Shown: positions 44,810-55,322 of the stretch, in pieces
Position numbering within the stretch: position 1 is the stretch's first letter
Layout of the letters: each line of letters begins with the position of its first letter
From: Budorcas taxicolor
Lineage: Eukaryota > Chordata > Mammalia > Artiodactyla > Bovidae
Reading direction: 5' to 3'
Length of the DNA stretch: 64,000 nt
NCBI RefSeq assembly: GCF_023091745.1
Contig: NC_068910.1
Coordinates: 135,921,170-135,985,169 of the forward strand
The notes under the pieces: model-generated
Databases searched by the model: none
What the model was told of the DNA's origin: nothing
The model's input: the letters and a program-made list of their open reading frames with translations, nothing else
Position numbers and translations under genes: made by a program

Positions 44810-44945
44810 GTGCCTGAGTTCAAATCCCAGCGAGTTCCTCCATTCTCATGGCCTCACTTGCCTCTCCTGTAGAATGGGACTGATACTAATGACTCCCCAG
44901 AAGGGATGTCAGGAGGGAGAGATGAGGTAACGATGAATGTTGGGG
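44810..44945 (+). mobile_element. MIR SINE
   Basis: GTGCCTGAGTTCAAATCCC, CACTTGCCTCTCCTGTAGAATG and GGGACTGATACTAATGACTCC are MIR core in sense. Confidence 0.65.
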
Positions 44946-45419
44946 ACTGAATGGACAAAATGCAGCATCCTTGAAAGATACCACTGCCACTTCAGTTGCA
45001 GTCCATGATGAGTGAAGCCAGTCTAGGAACCCTAGGGCAGATGGAACTGAGAGGGGGAAAGAAAGTGGATGGGAGAAAGGAAGGAGGGTGGGGGAGCCGG
45101 GATGGGGTACGAGCACGCTCCGGAGCAACGGGCCTTGGGAGGGCCACCTTCCTCCCAGCTGCGCCCAAGCTCTGAGCCACGCCCCGTCTATCTGTGTGTC
45201 ACACCGTCTGGCCCGCGCCTCTGCCCCTTCATGAGGGAAGGTAAGCAGAGGGTCAGAGCACATCTTGGGGCTCGGGGAGTGCTGCCCAGATGGCCTGATC
45301 TGGGGGGACATCTCACCCAAACATTGTCCACCTCGATTGTTCGGCACTGGTTGGGGTGGGACAGAGAGAGGGTGGGGCATTCTCTGCCCAACACTGACCA
45401 GCAAAATAAGAGCAAACTG
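44946..45419. other. Unique stretch
   Basis: GC-rich in 45060-45260, no exon recognised. Open frames on both strands up to 172 codons overlap and show no family features. Confidence 0.4.
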
Positions 45420-45485
45420 TCATGCGTAGGATGATCTCCTCCCAAATTCACATGCTGAAGTCCTAATCCCCAGTCCTTCAGAATG

Positions 45486-45703
45486 CCTCTGGATATTTCC
45501 TGTCATCCTCTCCTGAGGAAAGGCCCAGAAATGGGTGTATATGCTTACACACAGGCACACATATCCATCATGGACATGTGGGTGCATGCACACTCACTGA
45601 CACAGAAAGGCTATCTCTTACTGAAAGAAATAATTTATTCAAACCATCCCCTGAGCTTAGCAGCTGGGGCAGGTGGCCCTTCAGCCTGCCTGTCCCTCTG
45701 GCA
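45486..45703 (+). repeat. Local dispersed duplication, copy B (inserted)
   Basis: A 218-bp block from CCTCTGGATATTTCCTG to TCCCTCTGGCA that sits between CTTCAGAATG and TGACCTTATTTG of the ancient repeat. It resembles 44125-44376 at roughly three-quarters identity by eye. Confidence 0.75.
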
Positions 45704-45786
45704 TGACCTTATTTGAACATAGGGTTGTTGTAGACGGAATTAGTTAAGATGAGGTCGTGAAGATGGGTCTTAATCCAATATGACTG

Positions 45787-46054
45787 CTGCTGCTGCTGCT
45801 AAGTCGCTTCAGTCGTGTCTGACTCTGTGCGACCCCATAGACGGCAGCCCACTAGGCTCCCTGGGATTCTCCAGGCAAGAACACTGGAGTGGGCTGCCAT
45901 TTCCTTCTCCAATGCATGAAAGTGAAAAGCGAAAGTGAAGTCGCTCAGTCGTGCCCAACTCTTAGCGGCCCCATGGACTGCAGCCTACCAGGCTCCTCCG
46001 TCCATGGGATTTTCCAAGCAAGAGTACTGGAGTGGGGTGCCATTGCCTTTTCTG
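45787..46054 (-). mobile_element. Bov-A dimer SINE, (CTG)n end, 12-bp target-site duplication
   Basis: Antisense: CTGCTGCTGCTAAGTCGCTTC, then a joint AATGCATGAAAGTGAAAAGC and a second unit to CATTGCCTTTTC. CCAATATGACTG occurs at 45775-45786 and 46055-46066. Confidence 0.95.
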
Positions 46055-46250
46055 CCAATATGACTGATATCCTTGTAAAAAGGGGAGATTTGGATATAGA
46101 GACACAGGCATACATGTGAAGATACAGGCCAAGATTGGGGCAATCTACAAGACAAGGAATCAATCTACTGACATCTTGACCTTGGACGTCTAGCCTCCAA
46201 AACTGAGACAATACATTTTTGTTGTTTAAGCCACTCAGCAAACTATATAC

Positions 46251-47269
46251 ACATCCTGGGAAAGGGGCCAGCCTCATGCCTAGGAATAGACACTGGCCAA
46301 CCCTGATGCCAGCAGTAATCCTTTCTTTGTCAGCTCCATAGTCTGGGAATTGCCAGAGACTCCTCCAGGAAAGGTCCACTTCCAGAATGGAAAACTAGCA
46401 TCATATCTCTCTTGCCCATTCATTCATTCTTTCAGCTAACACCTTATTAGGCTGTAGCTATGTTCCAGATTGAGCTTGGCCCTGGGACTGAAGTGGACAG
46501 AAGGCAGGCTTGGTCTCTACCCTTGAATAACTAGGTCTGGGGATAGATCTTTTCCAAACACAGACTTAATTGAGGAGGGGAGAGAAGAGCCTGGGAGAAC
46601 ATGGCAAGCAGACTTCTGGCCTGTTCCTCCCTGTCAGCGTTCCCTGTACAGCTGCCACGCTTTGGGGCACAGGGATCTGGGTTCCCAGGACAGCCTCTCA
46701 TGGGTAGAGAGGGCCACACCCCACCCCCAAGGAGGAAACACACTATGTCCAAGGAATGTGGGGTTTCTGGCTGTCAAGGATAATCTTTTGCTGGGGCTGA
46801 TGATGCTGCAGGACACAGCTAGCACTTGTGGTTTGCAATATGTGTTACAATCGTTTCTCTCCAGCAGTCCTCTCAGTACTGGAGCAATGCAGGAATAACA
46901 ATGAGGATGACCCTCATTTACAGCTCTGTGAACTGAGCTTCCCAGAGTCCTCTGGGAAGGACTCTATGGGGATCATGGAGCCAAACTCTAGGTTGCCTTT
47001 TTGGTGCCCAGTGCCAGCAGCCCTGCTTGAACTTGAGCTGTGAGCAGAGGTGAGACGTGGACTCCTCCAACCAGGCTTAGAGTAGGGAGCCTACAGAGCA
47101 GTGCAGACCTCAGGTGGGCTCAGCCTCCTCGGCTGTCTGTCAGCCTGCAGACCGGTAGGCAGCTTGCAGAGGTCAAGTTCACCATGTTCTCCTCTTACTC
47201 TGGAAAACATTCAGAAGATGCACATTATCTACAAGCTACTGAACAAGGGTTCAGTTTATCAGTGTGGCC
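46251..47269. other. Unique stretch
   Basis: No gene recognised. 46420-46550 (CATTCATTCTTTCAGC, GAAGTGGACAGAAGGC) hints at a very old repeat. Confidence 0.4.
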
Positions 47270-47490
47270 TTATCATGTAGTGGCTCTGGGCTCAAATCCT
47301 GACTTATTAGATGAGTGACCTTGGGCCAGTTACTTATCATCACAAAGCTTCAAGTGCTTCATCTGTAAAATGTGGCTATAATACCATATACCTACTTTTG
47401 AGGATTGTTTTGAGAGGTAAGCTATATAACTTACAGAAAGTGCCTGGTACTATGCCCAGCACAGTAAGCACACTCTTTAATCATTAGACA
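47270..47490 (+). mobile_element. MIR SINE
   Basis: GGCTCTGGGCTCAAATCCTG, GAGTGACCTTGGGCCAGTTAC, TTCATCTGTAAAATGTGG and AGTGCCTGGTACTATGCCC are close to the MIR core and 3' end in sense. Confidence 0.9.
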
Positions 47491-48126
47491 TTCACATGAG
47501 TATTGAGATTAAGATCTGGGCTTTGCATGCTCTTGGACTGGAAGAATTAATATTGTTGAAATGGCCATACTACCCAAAGCAATCTACAGGTTTAATGCGA
47601 TCCCTGTCAAATTACTTATGACATTTTTCACAGAACTAGAACAAATAATCCTAAAATTTATATGGAACCATAAAAGACCCAGAATTGCCAAAGCAAAGTG
47701 GGAGGGTTATAGACTTCAGACAATACTACAAAGCTGCAGGAATCAGAACAGCTTGGTACTGGTACAAAACCAAACATTGGAACACAATAGAGAGCCCAGG
47801 GATAAACCCACACACCTATGGGCAATTAATGTTCGACGAAAGAGGCAAGAATATACAATGGGGAAAAGATAGTCTCTTCAGCAAGTGGTGTTAGGAAAGT
47901 TGGGATAGCCACGTGTAAGTCAATGAAGTTTGAACACATCTTCACACCAGACACAAAAATAAACTCAAAGTGGCTTAAAGACTTAAACATAAGACCTGAC
48001 ACCATGAAACTCCTAGAAGGGAACAAAGGTAAAACATTCTCTGACATAAAAAGTACCAATGTTTTCTTAAGTCAGTCTCCCAAGTCAATAGAGATAAAAA
48101 CAAACAAATGGGACCTAGTCAGACTT

Positions 48127-48397
48127 ACAAACCCCACTCCAGTTCTCTTGCCTGGAAAATCCCATGGATGGAGGAGCCTGGTGGGCTGCAGTGCATGGGG
48201 TCACTAAGAGTTGGACACGACTGAGCGACTTCACTTTCACTTTTCCCTTTCATGCATTGGAGAAGGAAATGGCAACCCACTCCAGAGTTCTTGCCTGGAA
48301 AATCCCAGGGACGGAGGAGCCTGGTGAGCTGCCATCTATGGGGTCCCACAGAGTCGGACACGACTGAAGTGACTTAGCAGCAGCAGCAGCAGCAGCC
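48127..48397 (+). mobile_element. Bov-A dimer SINE, (CAG)n tail, nested in L1
   Basis: CCCCACTCCAGTTCTCTTGCC start, TTCATGCATTGGAGAAGGAAA joint, and GACTTAGCAGCAGCAGCAGC end. It is very like the copy at 43013. Confidence 0.94.
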
Positions 48398-48697
48398 AAC
48401 ACAATCTTCTGTACAGCAAAGGAAGATGAAACGAAAAGACCAACTACAGACTGGGAGAAAATACTTGCAAATGATGCTACTGACAAGGGCTTAATTTCCA
48501 AAATATACAAATAGTGCATATGACTAATTAAAACAAAAGACAAATAACCCAATAGAAAAATGGGTGAAAGATCTAAATAGACATTTTTCCAAAGAAGAAA
48601 TACGGGTGACCAACCTGCACATGAAAAGATGCTCAACATAGCTTTAGAGAAATGCAAATGAAAACTACAGTGAGGTACTACCTCACACCAGTCAGAA

Positions 48698-49150
48698 CTA
48701 TTTTTGCTGTTCAGTTGCTAAGTTGTGTCTGACTCTTTGCGACCCCATGAACTAGAGCATGCCAAGCTTCTATGTCCATCACTATCTCCCTGAGTTTGCT
48801 TAAACTCATGTCCATTGAATCAGTGATGCCATCCAACCATCTCATTATCTGGCACCCCCTTCTCCTTTTGCCCTCAGTTTTTCCCAGCATCAGGGTTTTT
48901 TCCAATGAGTCAGCTCTTCACATCAGGTGGCCAAAGCACTGGAGATTCAGCTTTAGCATCAGTCCTTCCAATGAATATTCAGGATTGATTTCCTTTAGGG
49001 TTGACTGGTTTGATCTCCTTGATGTCCAAGGGACTTTCAAGAGTCTTCTTCAGCACCACAGATGAAAAGCATCAATTCTTTGGCACTCAACCTTCTTTAT
49101 GGTCCAACTCTCACATCCATACATGACTACTGGAAAAACCATAGCTTTGA
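48698..49150 (-). mobile_element. BovB 3' end nested in L1, 9-bp target-site duplication
   Basis: Antisense BovB tail from TGTTCAGTTGCTAAGTTGTG to GGAAAAACCATAGCTTTGA. The direct repeat CAGTCAGAA at 48689-48697 and 49151-49159 marks the insertion in L1. Confidence 0.95.
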
Positions 49151-49914
49151 CAGTCAGAAAGGCCAACACTAAAAAGTCTACAAATAATAAATGTTGGAGA
49201 GGGTGTGGAGAAAAAAGGACCTCTCCTACACTGTTGCTGGAAATGTTAATTGGTGTAGCCATTTTGGAGACCAGTATGGAGGTTCTTTGAAAACCTAGAG
49301 TTGTGATATGATCCAGCTATCTCACTCCTGGGCATATACCCAGGCAAAACTATAATTCAAAAAGATATGTGCACCCCGATATTCATAGCAGCACCATTTA
49401 CTATAGCAAAGACATGGACACAATCTAAATGTCCACCAACAAATGTATGGATCAAGAACATGTGGTATATTAATACAATGGAATATTACTCAGCCACCAA
49501 GAAGAATGAAATAATGCCATCTGGAGCAACATGGATAGATCTAGAGATAATCATACTAAATGAAGTCAGTCAGAAATAGACAAATGCCATATGCTATCCC
49601 TTATATGTGGAATCTAAAATATGACACAAATCAACATATCTATGGAACAGAAACAGACTCACAGACAGAAAACAGACTTGGAGTTGCCAGAAGGGAGGTA
49701 GTTGGGTTAGGGAAAAATTGGGAACTGGGGATTAGAATGGGTAAACAACATGATCTTACTGTATAGCACAAGGAACCATATTCAATAGCCTGTGATAAAA
49801 TGTAATGGAAAAGAATACATATAAAAAACTGAGTCATACACAGCAGACATGAACACATTTAAATAAACTATACTTCAATAAAACAAAAAATATATCTATG
49901 TGAGCTTTGACCAT

Positions 49915-49985
49915 CTGGATTTGAACTCAACTCCATCATTTACTGGCTGTGTGATCTCAGGCAAGTTTCTTCCCCACTCTGTGGT
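49915..49985 (+). mobile_element. MIR SINE fragment
   Basis: GGATTTGAACTCAACTCCATC and GGCTGTGTGATCTCAGGCAAG are MIR core text; the rest is lost. Confidence 0.65.
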
Positions 49986-51454
49986 GGAGGTTGTGGTCTG
50001 CTACCCCAAGCCCCTTTAAGACTGAGGCTCTCAGTCCCGAGCTGCTGGCAGTGTTGGTGATTGATGGGTCCCAGTTGCGCGTCTCTCCAGGACTTGCCCT
50101 CAGCGGAAGAAAGTCACCTTGCTCAAGGTCACATGTCCCCTCCCCCCACTTCTCAAACCTGCCTCCCCTGAGGGTTGAGGAGGCATATAAAGGCCTGACC
50201 CTCTTGCTGCACAGCAGGACAGTCCTGAAGGGACACTGGAGCTCCTTGTGGGATCAGCTGGGATCTCCCTTGCTACAGCATTGCATTTCAACTCCTCTCT
50301 GCCCATTTCATGAATCCTCACCCCCTTGTAGTTACTGTTCCTGAGAGTGCTCCTCAATAAATCTGCACACACACCCGTCTCAACCCAACCTGTGACAGTG
50401 AATAGTGATGCCAGGAGACAGGCTAGGAATAGACTTCAAAATGGGATCTTGGTGCTGGATCGTGGTCAAGCAGGCAATGAGGACCTCAGGCACATAGCTG
50501 TAGCACATTGTTAAAACTTTCCCAGGTGGTGACCTGGGCTGGGATTCTTCTGGAAGGCAATGCATAGGTTTGTACTGGTTTCTGTGCACTGCGTCCTGTG
50601 AGCTGAGAACCAGGCTGAGTGTGAGCCTGGAGCCACATTCCCATCAGCAGAAAGTACTGCCCTTGAAGGCCTTGTTTTCCTCAAAGATGAGGGCATGCGA
50701 GACACCAATTGGACAAGCTGATTTACTGAGATTTCTTCCAGCTCTCGGATTCTTCACGAGTGAACTAGTGATGGATGCGGGTCGGGGGCTGAGGGGAGCA
50801 ATGGGAGGGCCTTGGAGACAAGAGTGTGAATATGCGAGGTGGTGGTGGGTGGAGGGGTCTGGAGGGGATTTGGGGTGTCCCCACCTTCCCTGAAGTGGCC
50901 GGTCTGATCTTGGGCTCAGGCCCCTAGCCCTCCCCCAGGCCCATGGGTTCTAATTCTGACCTCTGTGAGATTGGATTTTTGTCCACTTCTCTCAGGAAGA
51001 GCTTGGCTTCATAGATTTCTCTTTCTTCCCCCCACATCTGCCCACAGCCTGGCAGGAAGGTGTGGGCTCAGGATCACACAGTTACAGAAGTAGGAGGTCA
51101 GACCCATGTCGTGGGGTCTGGTGCATGAGGCCGTGAGTTTGTGCTCCTGCACTGGCCTGGGCAGGCGGGACCTACTCCATCCCCTCCAGAAGATACATGA
51201 GCACTTGTCTCACTGTATTGCCTCCCCACCAGCCCATGAGGCAGACACTCAGGGAAGAAATGGAGGCTCTGGAGGGTTCACTGTCTTCTTGAAGGCTCCA
51301 TGGCTCATGGTAGAGCCACTTCCCTCCAGCACAGAGTAGCTCCAAGCCCAGTCCTCCTGCTGGCCTGCTCTGCTCCTCACTGGGGCCGACTCAGAATTGT
51401 TTGGCAAGAGATGAGAGGATGTGAAACAGGACTGTGATCGGGACAGTGGAAGGT
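49986..51454. other. Unique stretch
   Basis: No exon recognised. 50180-50395 (CACAGCAGGACAGTCCTGAAG to CTCAATAAATCTGCACAC) has an AATAAA near its end and may be a diverged LTR or other old repeat, but I cannot support a name. Confidence 0.35.
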
Positions 51455-51910
51455 TTTAGGTTTTGCTTGTTTATTTATTCATTCCCAAATGAAAATTAGT
51501 TCTACAGAATGCTTTAAATTTCAAAATTTAAATTTAAAGAAAAAAAAGGTAAAGTAAAAATTACCCTTAAATTCTACCAACTGGAGACAGTTACTGTTAA
51601 CAGTTTGGTGAACAGATTTCCAGACAGCTCCATGTGTGTGTGCGTGTGTGTGTGATATTTTATGATAATAGGATCATCAACTGTTTCATAACCAACTCTT
51701 TTTACCCAACAATATGTCATGGAAATCTTTCCACATGGGTAAATATAGCTCTGTCCTTCATTTGCTGGCTGCAGACCATCCATTGTATTTCACTGCAAGT
51801 GAAAATATGCATTATCTTGCATTTATCCAACCTAAAACCCTGGGCATTTAGGTTGTTTGCAAGATCTTGCTGTCACACAGACTCTCTGATGAACATTACC
51901 ACACCTCTAC
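51455..51910 (-). mobile_element. Ancient L1M-like 3' region, antisense
   Basis: ATGTCATGGAAATCTTTCCAC, GCTGGCTGCAGACCATCC and GGGCATTTAGGTTGTTTGC are in the order of antisense L1M. A (TGTGTG)n run at 51633-51655 lies inside. Confidence 0.6.
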
Positions 51911-52584
51911 CTTGACCATTTGTCCACCTGCTGTCTCCGGGCACATTCTAGCACGCTGATCTTAGAGAAAATTCCCACAGCAGTGGTGGCTACTCTGCAG
52001 CCTCATTCTGGTCACAGAGTGGAGGGGCTCCTCCACATTTTCATGGTGGCTCAGCAGACACACGCTCAGGGATGCAGCTTTTTTTCTCTTGGGCAGCTCT
52101 GGGTGAGAGGCAGGGTGGGCCTTGCCCCCAACCTGTGAAATTTCCAAATCCAAATCCAAAGACACAACCAGGCCACATGAATCAGCCTTACAGAGGTTGG
52201 TGGGGCTTGAGGGTGGCCTGCAACTCAGCCAGGGGCTAGACTTTGCCCTCTAAGAGGCCAAAGGGCCAGGTGGGGCCTAAAGACCTTGGGCCAAAGGCTG
52301 CCAGTGGGCCATGATGGAAGCCTGGGCTTGGTACCCCATTGATTCATTTATCAACCTGTGCTTTTATCTAGTAAGGTAGGTCTGTCGTAGGGCTGGGTAA
52401 GCAGAACCAAGGAAGGGAAGATTTCACAGTTGGTAGGGGAGAGCCCACAGGCAGGAGGGCTAACTGACAATTCTCATGCACTTGAGGGAAGCAAGGTGTG
52501 GGGGTTGGAGGGTTTTAGATGGTAGTTACTTTCTTAGCAGACTTTAGTCTATACCTTAGCCAGGTAAGGCTTATTTTTTAAAAA
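51911..52584. other. Unique stretch
   Basis: No exon or repeat recognised. Confidence 0.4.
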
Positions 52585-53012
52585 CAAAGTGGCCTTCCGT
52601 GGTGGCCCAGTGGTTAAGAATCCACCTGCAAATGCAGTGGACACGGGTTAGATCTCTGGCCTGGGCAGATTCCACGTGCTGCGAGTTGGACACGACAGAA
52701 GCGACTTAGCAGCAGCAGCAGCAGGACCGCTGAGCCCTCATGCCACAGCCAGAGGAGTCCACATGCCTCGGAGCCCGCGCTCCACAGCAAAACAAGCCAC
52801 TGCAGGGAGACGCCTGTGCTGCAGGAAGACAGTGCCCCTGCCACCACAGCCAGAGGAGCCCACATGCCCCGGAGCCCGCGCTCCACAGCAGGAGAAGCCA
52901 CTGCAGGGAGACGCCTGTGCTGCAGCAGGACAGTGCCCCTGCCACCACAGCTAGAGAAGAGCCCACACGACCACGAGGACCCAGTGCAGCCAGAACTAAA
53001 TAAATGGAAACG
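52585..53012 (+). mobile_element. Chimeric CHR / Bov-A SINE with 101-bp tandem units
   Basis: A CHR-1 head (CCGTGGTGGCCCAGTGGTTAAG) is followed at about 52680-52725 by a Bov-A 3' end (GTTGGACACGACAGAAGCGAC, (CAG)n). Then comes a CHR-1 body repeated as two 101-bp units (52746-52846, 52847-52947) plus a partial third, and the CHR tail (CAGTGCAGCCAGAACTAAATAAA). Overlapping 'repetitive' open frames on both strands come from these units and are not genes. Confidence 0.85.
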
Positions 53013-53414
53013 TAAAAGAAAATGAAGTCAGGGCAACTTTCATTGTTATGAATACGCTCCCTCAACACTCATACAGAGCTTTTTTCCAAGGGGAGAGACA
53101 CAGGTGAGCCTATTTCACCATTTTCAAAGGCAAGGTTTCCTCTGCATCCCTCCAGTGTGTCCCAAGGTCATGGGTTGGTTTGCTGGGGAACAATGACTCT
53201 ATCAGGGGCTGGGTTTGTGCTCTGGAGGAGGCCTGCTAAAGAGGGTGAGAAGGGAGTGGGGGAGTCCCAGAGTCTTGGCGGTGAGATCCTATCTATGAGG
53301 CATCCAGATTGTTTCCATGGAGATGAACATCCCTGAGTGGACACCCACCAGACTGATCATGACCCTGACTGTCATGGTTGCCAGTTAGTGCCTCCTCCCA
53401 GGAGACGGTCTTCA
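53013..53414. other. Unique stretch
   Basis: No gene or repeat recognised. Confidence 0.4.
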
Positions 53415-54233
53415 AAAGCGCTTTTGGGGAAAAACGTACAACCAAGAATACTCTACCCAGCAAGGCTCTTTTTCAGATACCACGGAGAAATCAAAGGCTT
53501 TACAGACAAGCAAAAGCTAAGAGAATTTGGTACCACTAAACCAGCTTTACAACAAATGCTAAGGGAGCTTCCCTAGCTGGAAAAGGCAACAACTGGAAGC
53601 CAGAAAATTACGAATGGGAGAGCTTACCAGTAAAGGCAAACATTAAGGTAGGAAATCATCCGCAGAAAATTGTGATATCAAAAACGGCAATTGTGAGAAC
53701 AGCACAAATATTGGAATACTGCAGAATATTGGAAAAGCATTCGAAACGAAGAGAACAGCAACTTGAAACAATCTTATGTATATACATAGACTGATAGATC
53801 AAAACCTCATGGTTACTGCAAACTGAAACACCCTGTTACGAAAATCAAAGTTACCACAAAAAGAAAATTATCGGCCAATATTGCTGATAAAACATGAACG
53901 CAAAAATCCTCAACAAGACACTACCAAACCAAAATCCAGCAATACATTAAAAGGTTTATACACCATGATCAGATGGGAAGAAAACCATAATTTGAAAAGA
54001 TACATGCATCCCAATGTTCTTTGCAGCACTGTTTACAATAGCAAGACATGGCAGCAATGTAAATATCCATCGACAGACGAGTGAATAAGGAAGATGTGGT
54101 GCATATATATACAATGGAATATTAATCATAAAGAAATAATCGCTGCCTTTTGCAGCAATATGGATGCAATCGGAGATCGTCATACTAAGCGAAATAAGTC
54201 AGAAGAAAGACAAATATCATATATCACTTATAT

Positions 54234-54445
54234 GTGCTGTGCTTAGTCCCTCAGTCATGTCCGAGTCTTGCGACCCCACAGTCTGTAGCCTGCCAGGCTC
54301 CTTTGTCCATGGGATTCTCCAGGCAAGAATATTGGAGTGGGTTGCCATTTTCTTCTCCAGGGGATCTTCCTGACCCAGGAATCAAACCTGAGTCTCCTGC
54401 ATTGCAGGCAGATTCTTTACTAAGCTACAAGGGAAGCCCTTGTAG
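54234..54445 (-). mobile_element. Bov-tA/Bov-A2-type SINE nested in L1
   Basis: Antisense: GTGCTGTGCTTAGTCCCTC, GGAGTGGGTTGCCATTTTC and TAAGCTACAAGGGAAGCCC. The 7-bp repeat CTTATAT (54227-54233, 54446-54452) flanks it. Confidence 0.92.
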
Positions 54446-54593
54446 CTTATATACGGAATCTAAAACAATGATATATATGACTTATTTGTAAAACAGAATC
54501 AGACTCACAGACTTCAAAATATAAACTCACGGTTACCAAAGGGGAAAAGTGGAGGGAGCGATAAATCAAGAGTTTGGGATTAACATATACACA

Positions 54594-54727
54594 CTGCTGC
54601 TGCTGCTGCTAAGTTGCTTCAGTTGTGTCCGACTCTGTGCGACCCCATAGACGGCAGCCCGCCAGGCTCCCCCGTCCCTGGGATTCTCCAGGCGAGAATA
54701 CTGGAGCGGGCGCCATTTCCTTCTCCT
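54594..54727 (-). mobile_element. Bov-A SINE monomer nested in L1
   Basis: CACTGCTGCTGCTGCTGCTAAG followed by the Bov-A body to GCCATTTCCTTCTCC, after which L1 text resumes. Confidence 0.93.
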
Positions 54728-55121
54728 ACTATACATGAAACAATCAGCAAGGACCTACTGTATAGCACAAGGACTTCTACTCAATATTCTGTAATAACCT
54801 ATCTGGGAAAAGAATCTGAAAGAGTAGATAAGTGTATAACTGAATCACTTTGCTATATGCCTGAAACACAACATTGTATATCAATAATACTCCAGTAAAA
54901 ATTAAAAGAGCTCTTGCTGTATTCTTCCTCTTGCTGAGACAGTAGGGGCCCCCTCCTGCTTACTCAGGAAGCTCACAGAGGCAGCAGGTGCTGTTAGGAA
55001 TCCATTTCAGGACAGGGCTGAGGCTGGGCCAGGGTGGAAGATGATCTGGCTCCTAGCAGCCTCTATCCATTTCTTGATCTTTAATCACAGTACTCTGATT
55101 TTCCCCTTCCTCCCCCAGTCT

Positions 55122-55322
55122 TGGGCCTCCCCGGTGGTGGAGTTCTCCTGCCAATGCAGGAGACACAAGAGACTCAAATTCAATCCCTGGGTGGGAAGAT
55201 CCCCTGAAATGGCAACCCTTCCAGTATTCTTGCCTGGAAAATTCCATGGACAGAAACACTGGCAGGCTACAGTCCATGGGGTCACAAAGAGTTAGACGTG
55301 ACTGAGCACACAGCACACATGC
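55122..55322 (+). mobile_element. Bov-tA SINE
   Basis: TGGGCCTCCCCGGTGGTGGAG head, TTCCAGTATTCTTGCCTGG body, AGAGTTAGACGTGACTGAGC end and ACACAGCACACATG tail. Confidence 0.93.

Larger units (their letters stand above)
45420..46250. repeat. Ancient interspersed repeat, interrupted twice
   Basis: GGATGATCTCCTCCCAAATTC, ACATGCTGAAGTCCTAATCC, TGACCTTATTTGAACATAGG, AGTTAAGATGAGGTCGTG, ATCCTTGTAAAAAGGGG, TCTAGCCTCCAAAACTGAG and GTTGTTTAAGCCACTCAG follow the order of a common old mammalian repeat whose family I do not name. Copy B of the local duplication and a SINE interrupt it. Confidence 0.6.
47525..49895 (+). mobile_element. L1 LINE 3' half hosting SINE and BovB
   Basis: Sense L1 from CATGCTCTTGGACTGGAAG to the 3' end at ACTATACTTCAATAAAAC. 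The longest open piece, 47561-47872, covers part of the ORF2 C-terminal region (AIYRFNAIPVKLLMTFFTE, LKFIWNHKRPRIAK). Removing the Bov-A dimer and the BovB restores collinear L1 text. ORF2 is broken by several frame changes. Confidence 0.94.
53415..54898 (+). mobile_element. L1 LINE, internally deleted, with two SINEs
   Basis: Sense L1 pieces in 5'-to-3' order. First is an early-ORF2-side segment (ACAGACAAGCAAAAGCTAAG, CTTTACAACAAATGCTAAGG), then a scrap of RT-region text (AACGCAAAAATCCTCAACAAG). It then jumps to the ORF2 end (GATACATGCATCCCAATGTTC) and runs to the 3' end (CAATAATACTCCAGTAAAAATTA). Large internal deletions separate the pieces. Confidence 0.85.

Noticed and set aside
44886..45404. 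172-codon minus-strand open frame
   Set aside because: It overlaps plus-strand frames in a GC-rich patch next to a MIR. Composition explains it.
50180..50395. Possible retroviral LTR ending in CTCAATAAATCTGCACAC
   Set aside because: I see no paired LTR, primer-binding site or retroviral coding relic nearby. The resemblance is limited to the poly(A) signal region.
52676..53025. Overlapping repetitive open frames on both strands suggesting a repeat protein
   Set aside because: They are translations of the 101-bp tandem units of a chimeric CHR SINE. The unit length is not a multiple of three, and several frames are open by composition.
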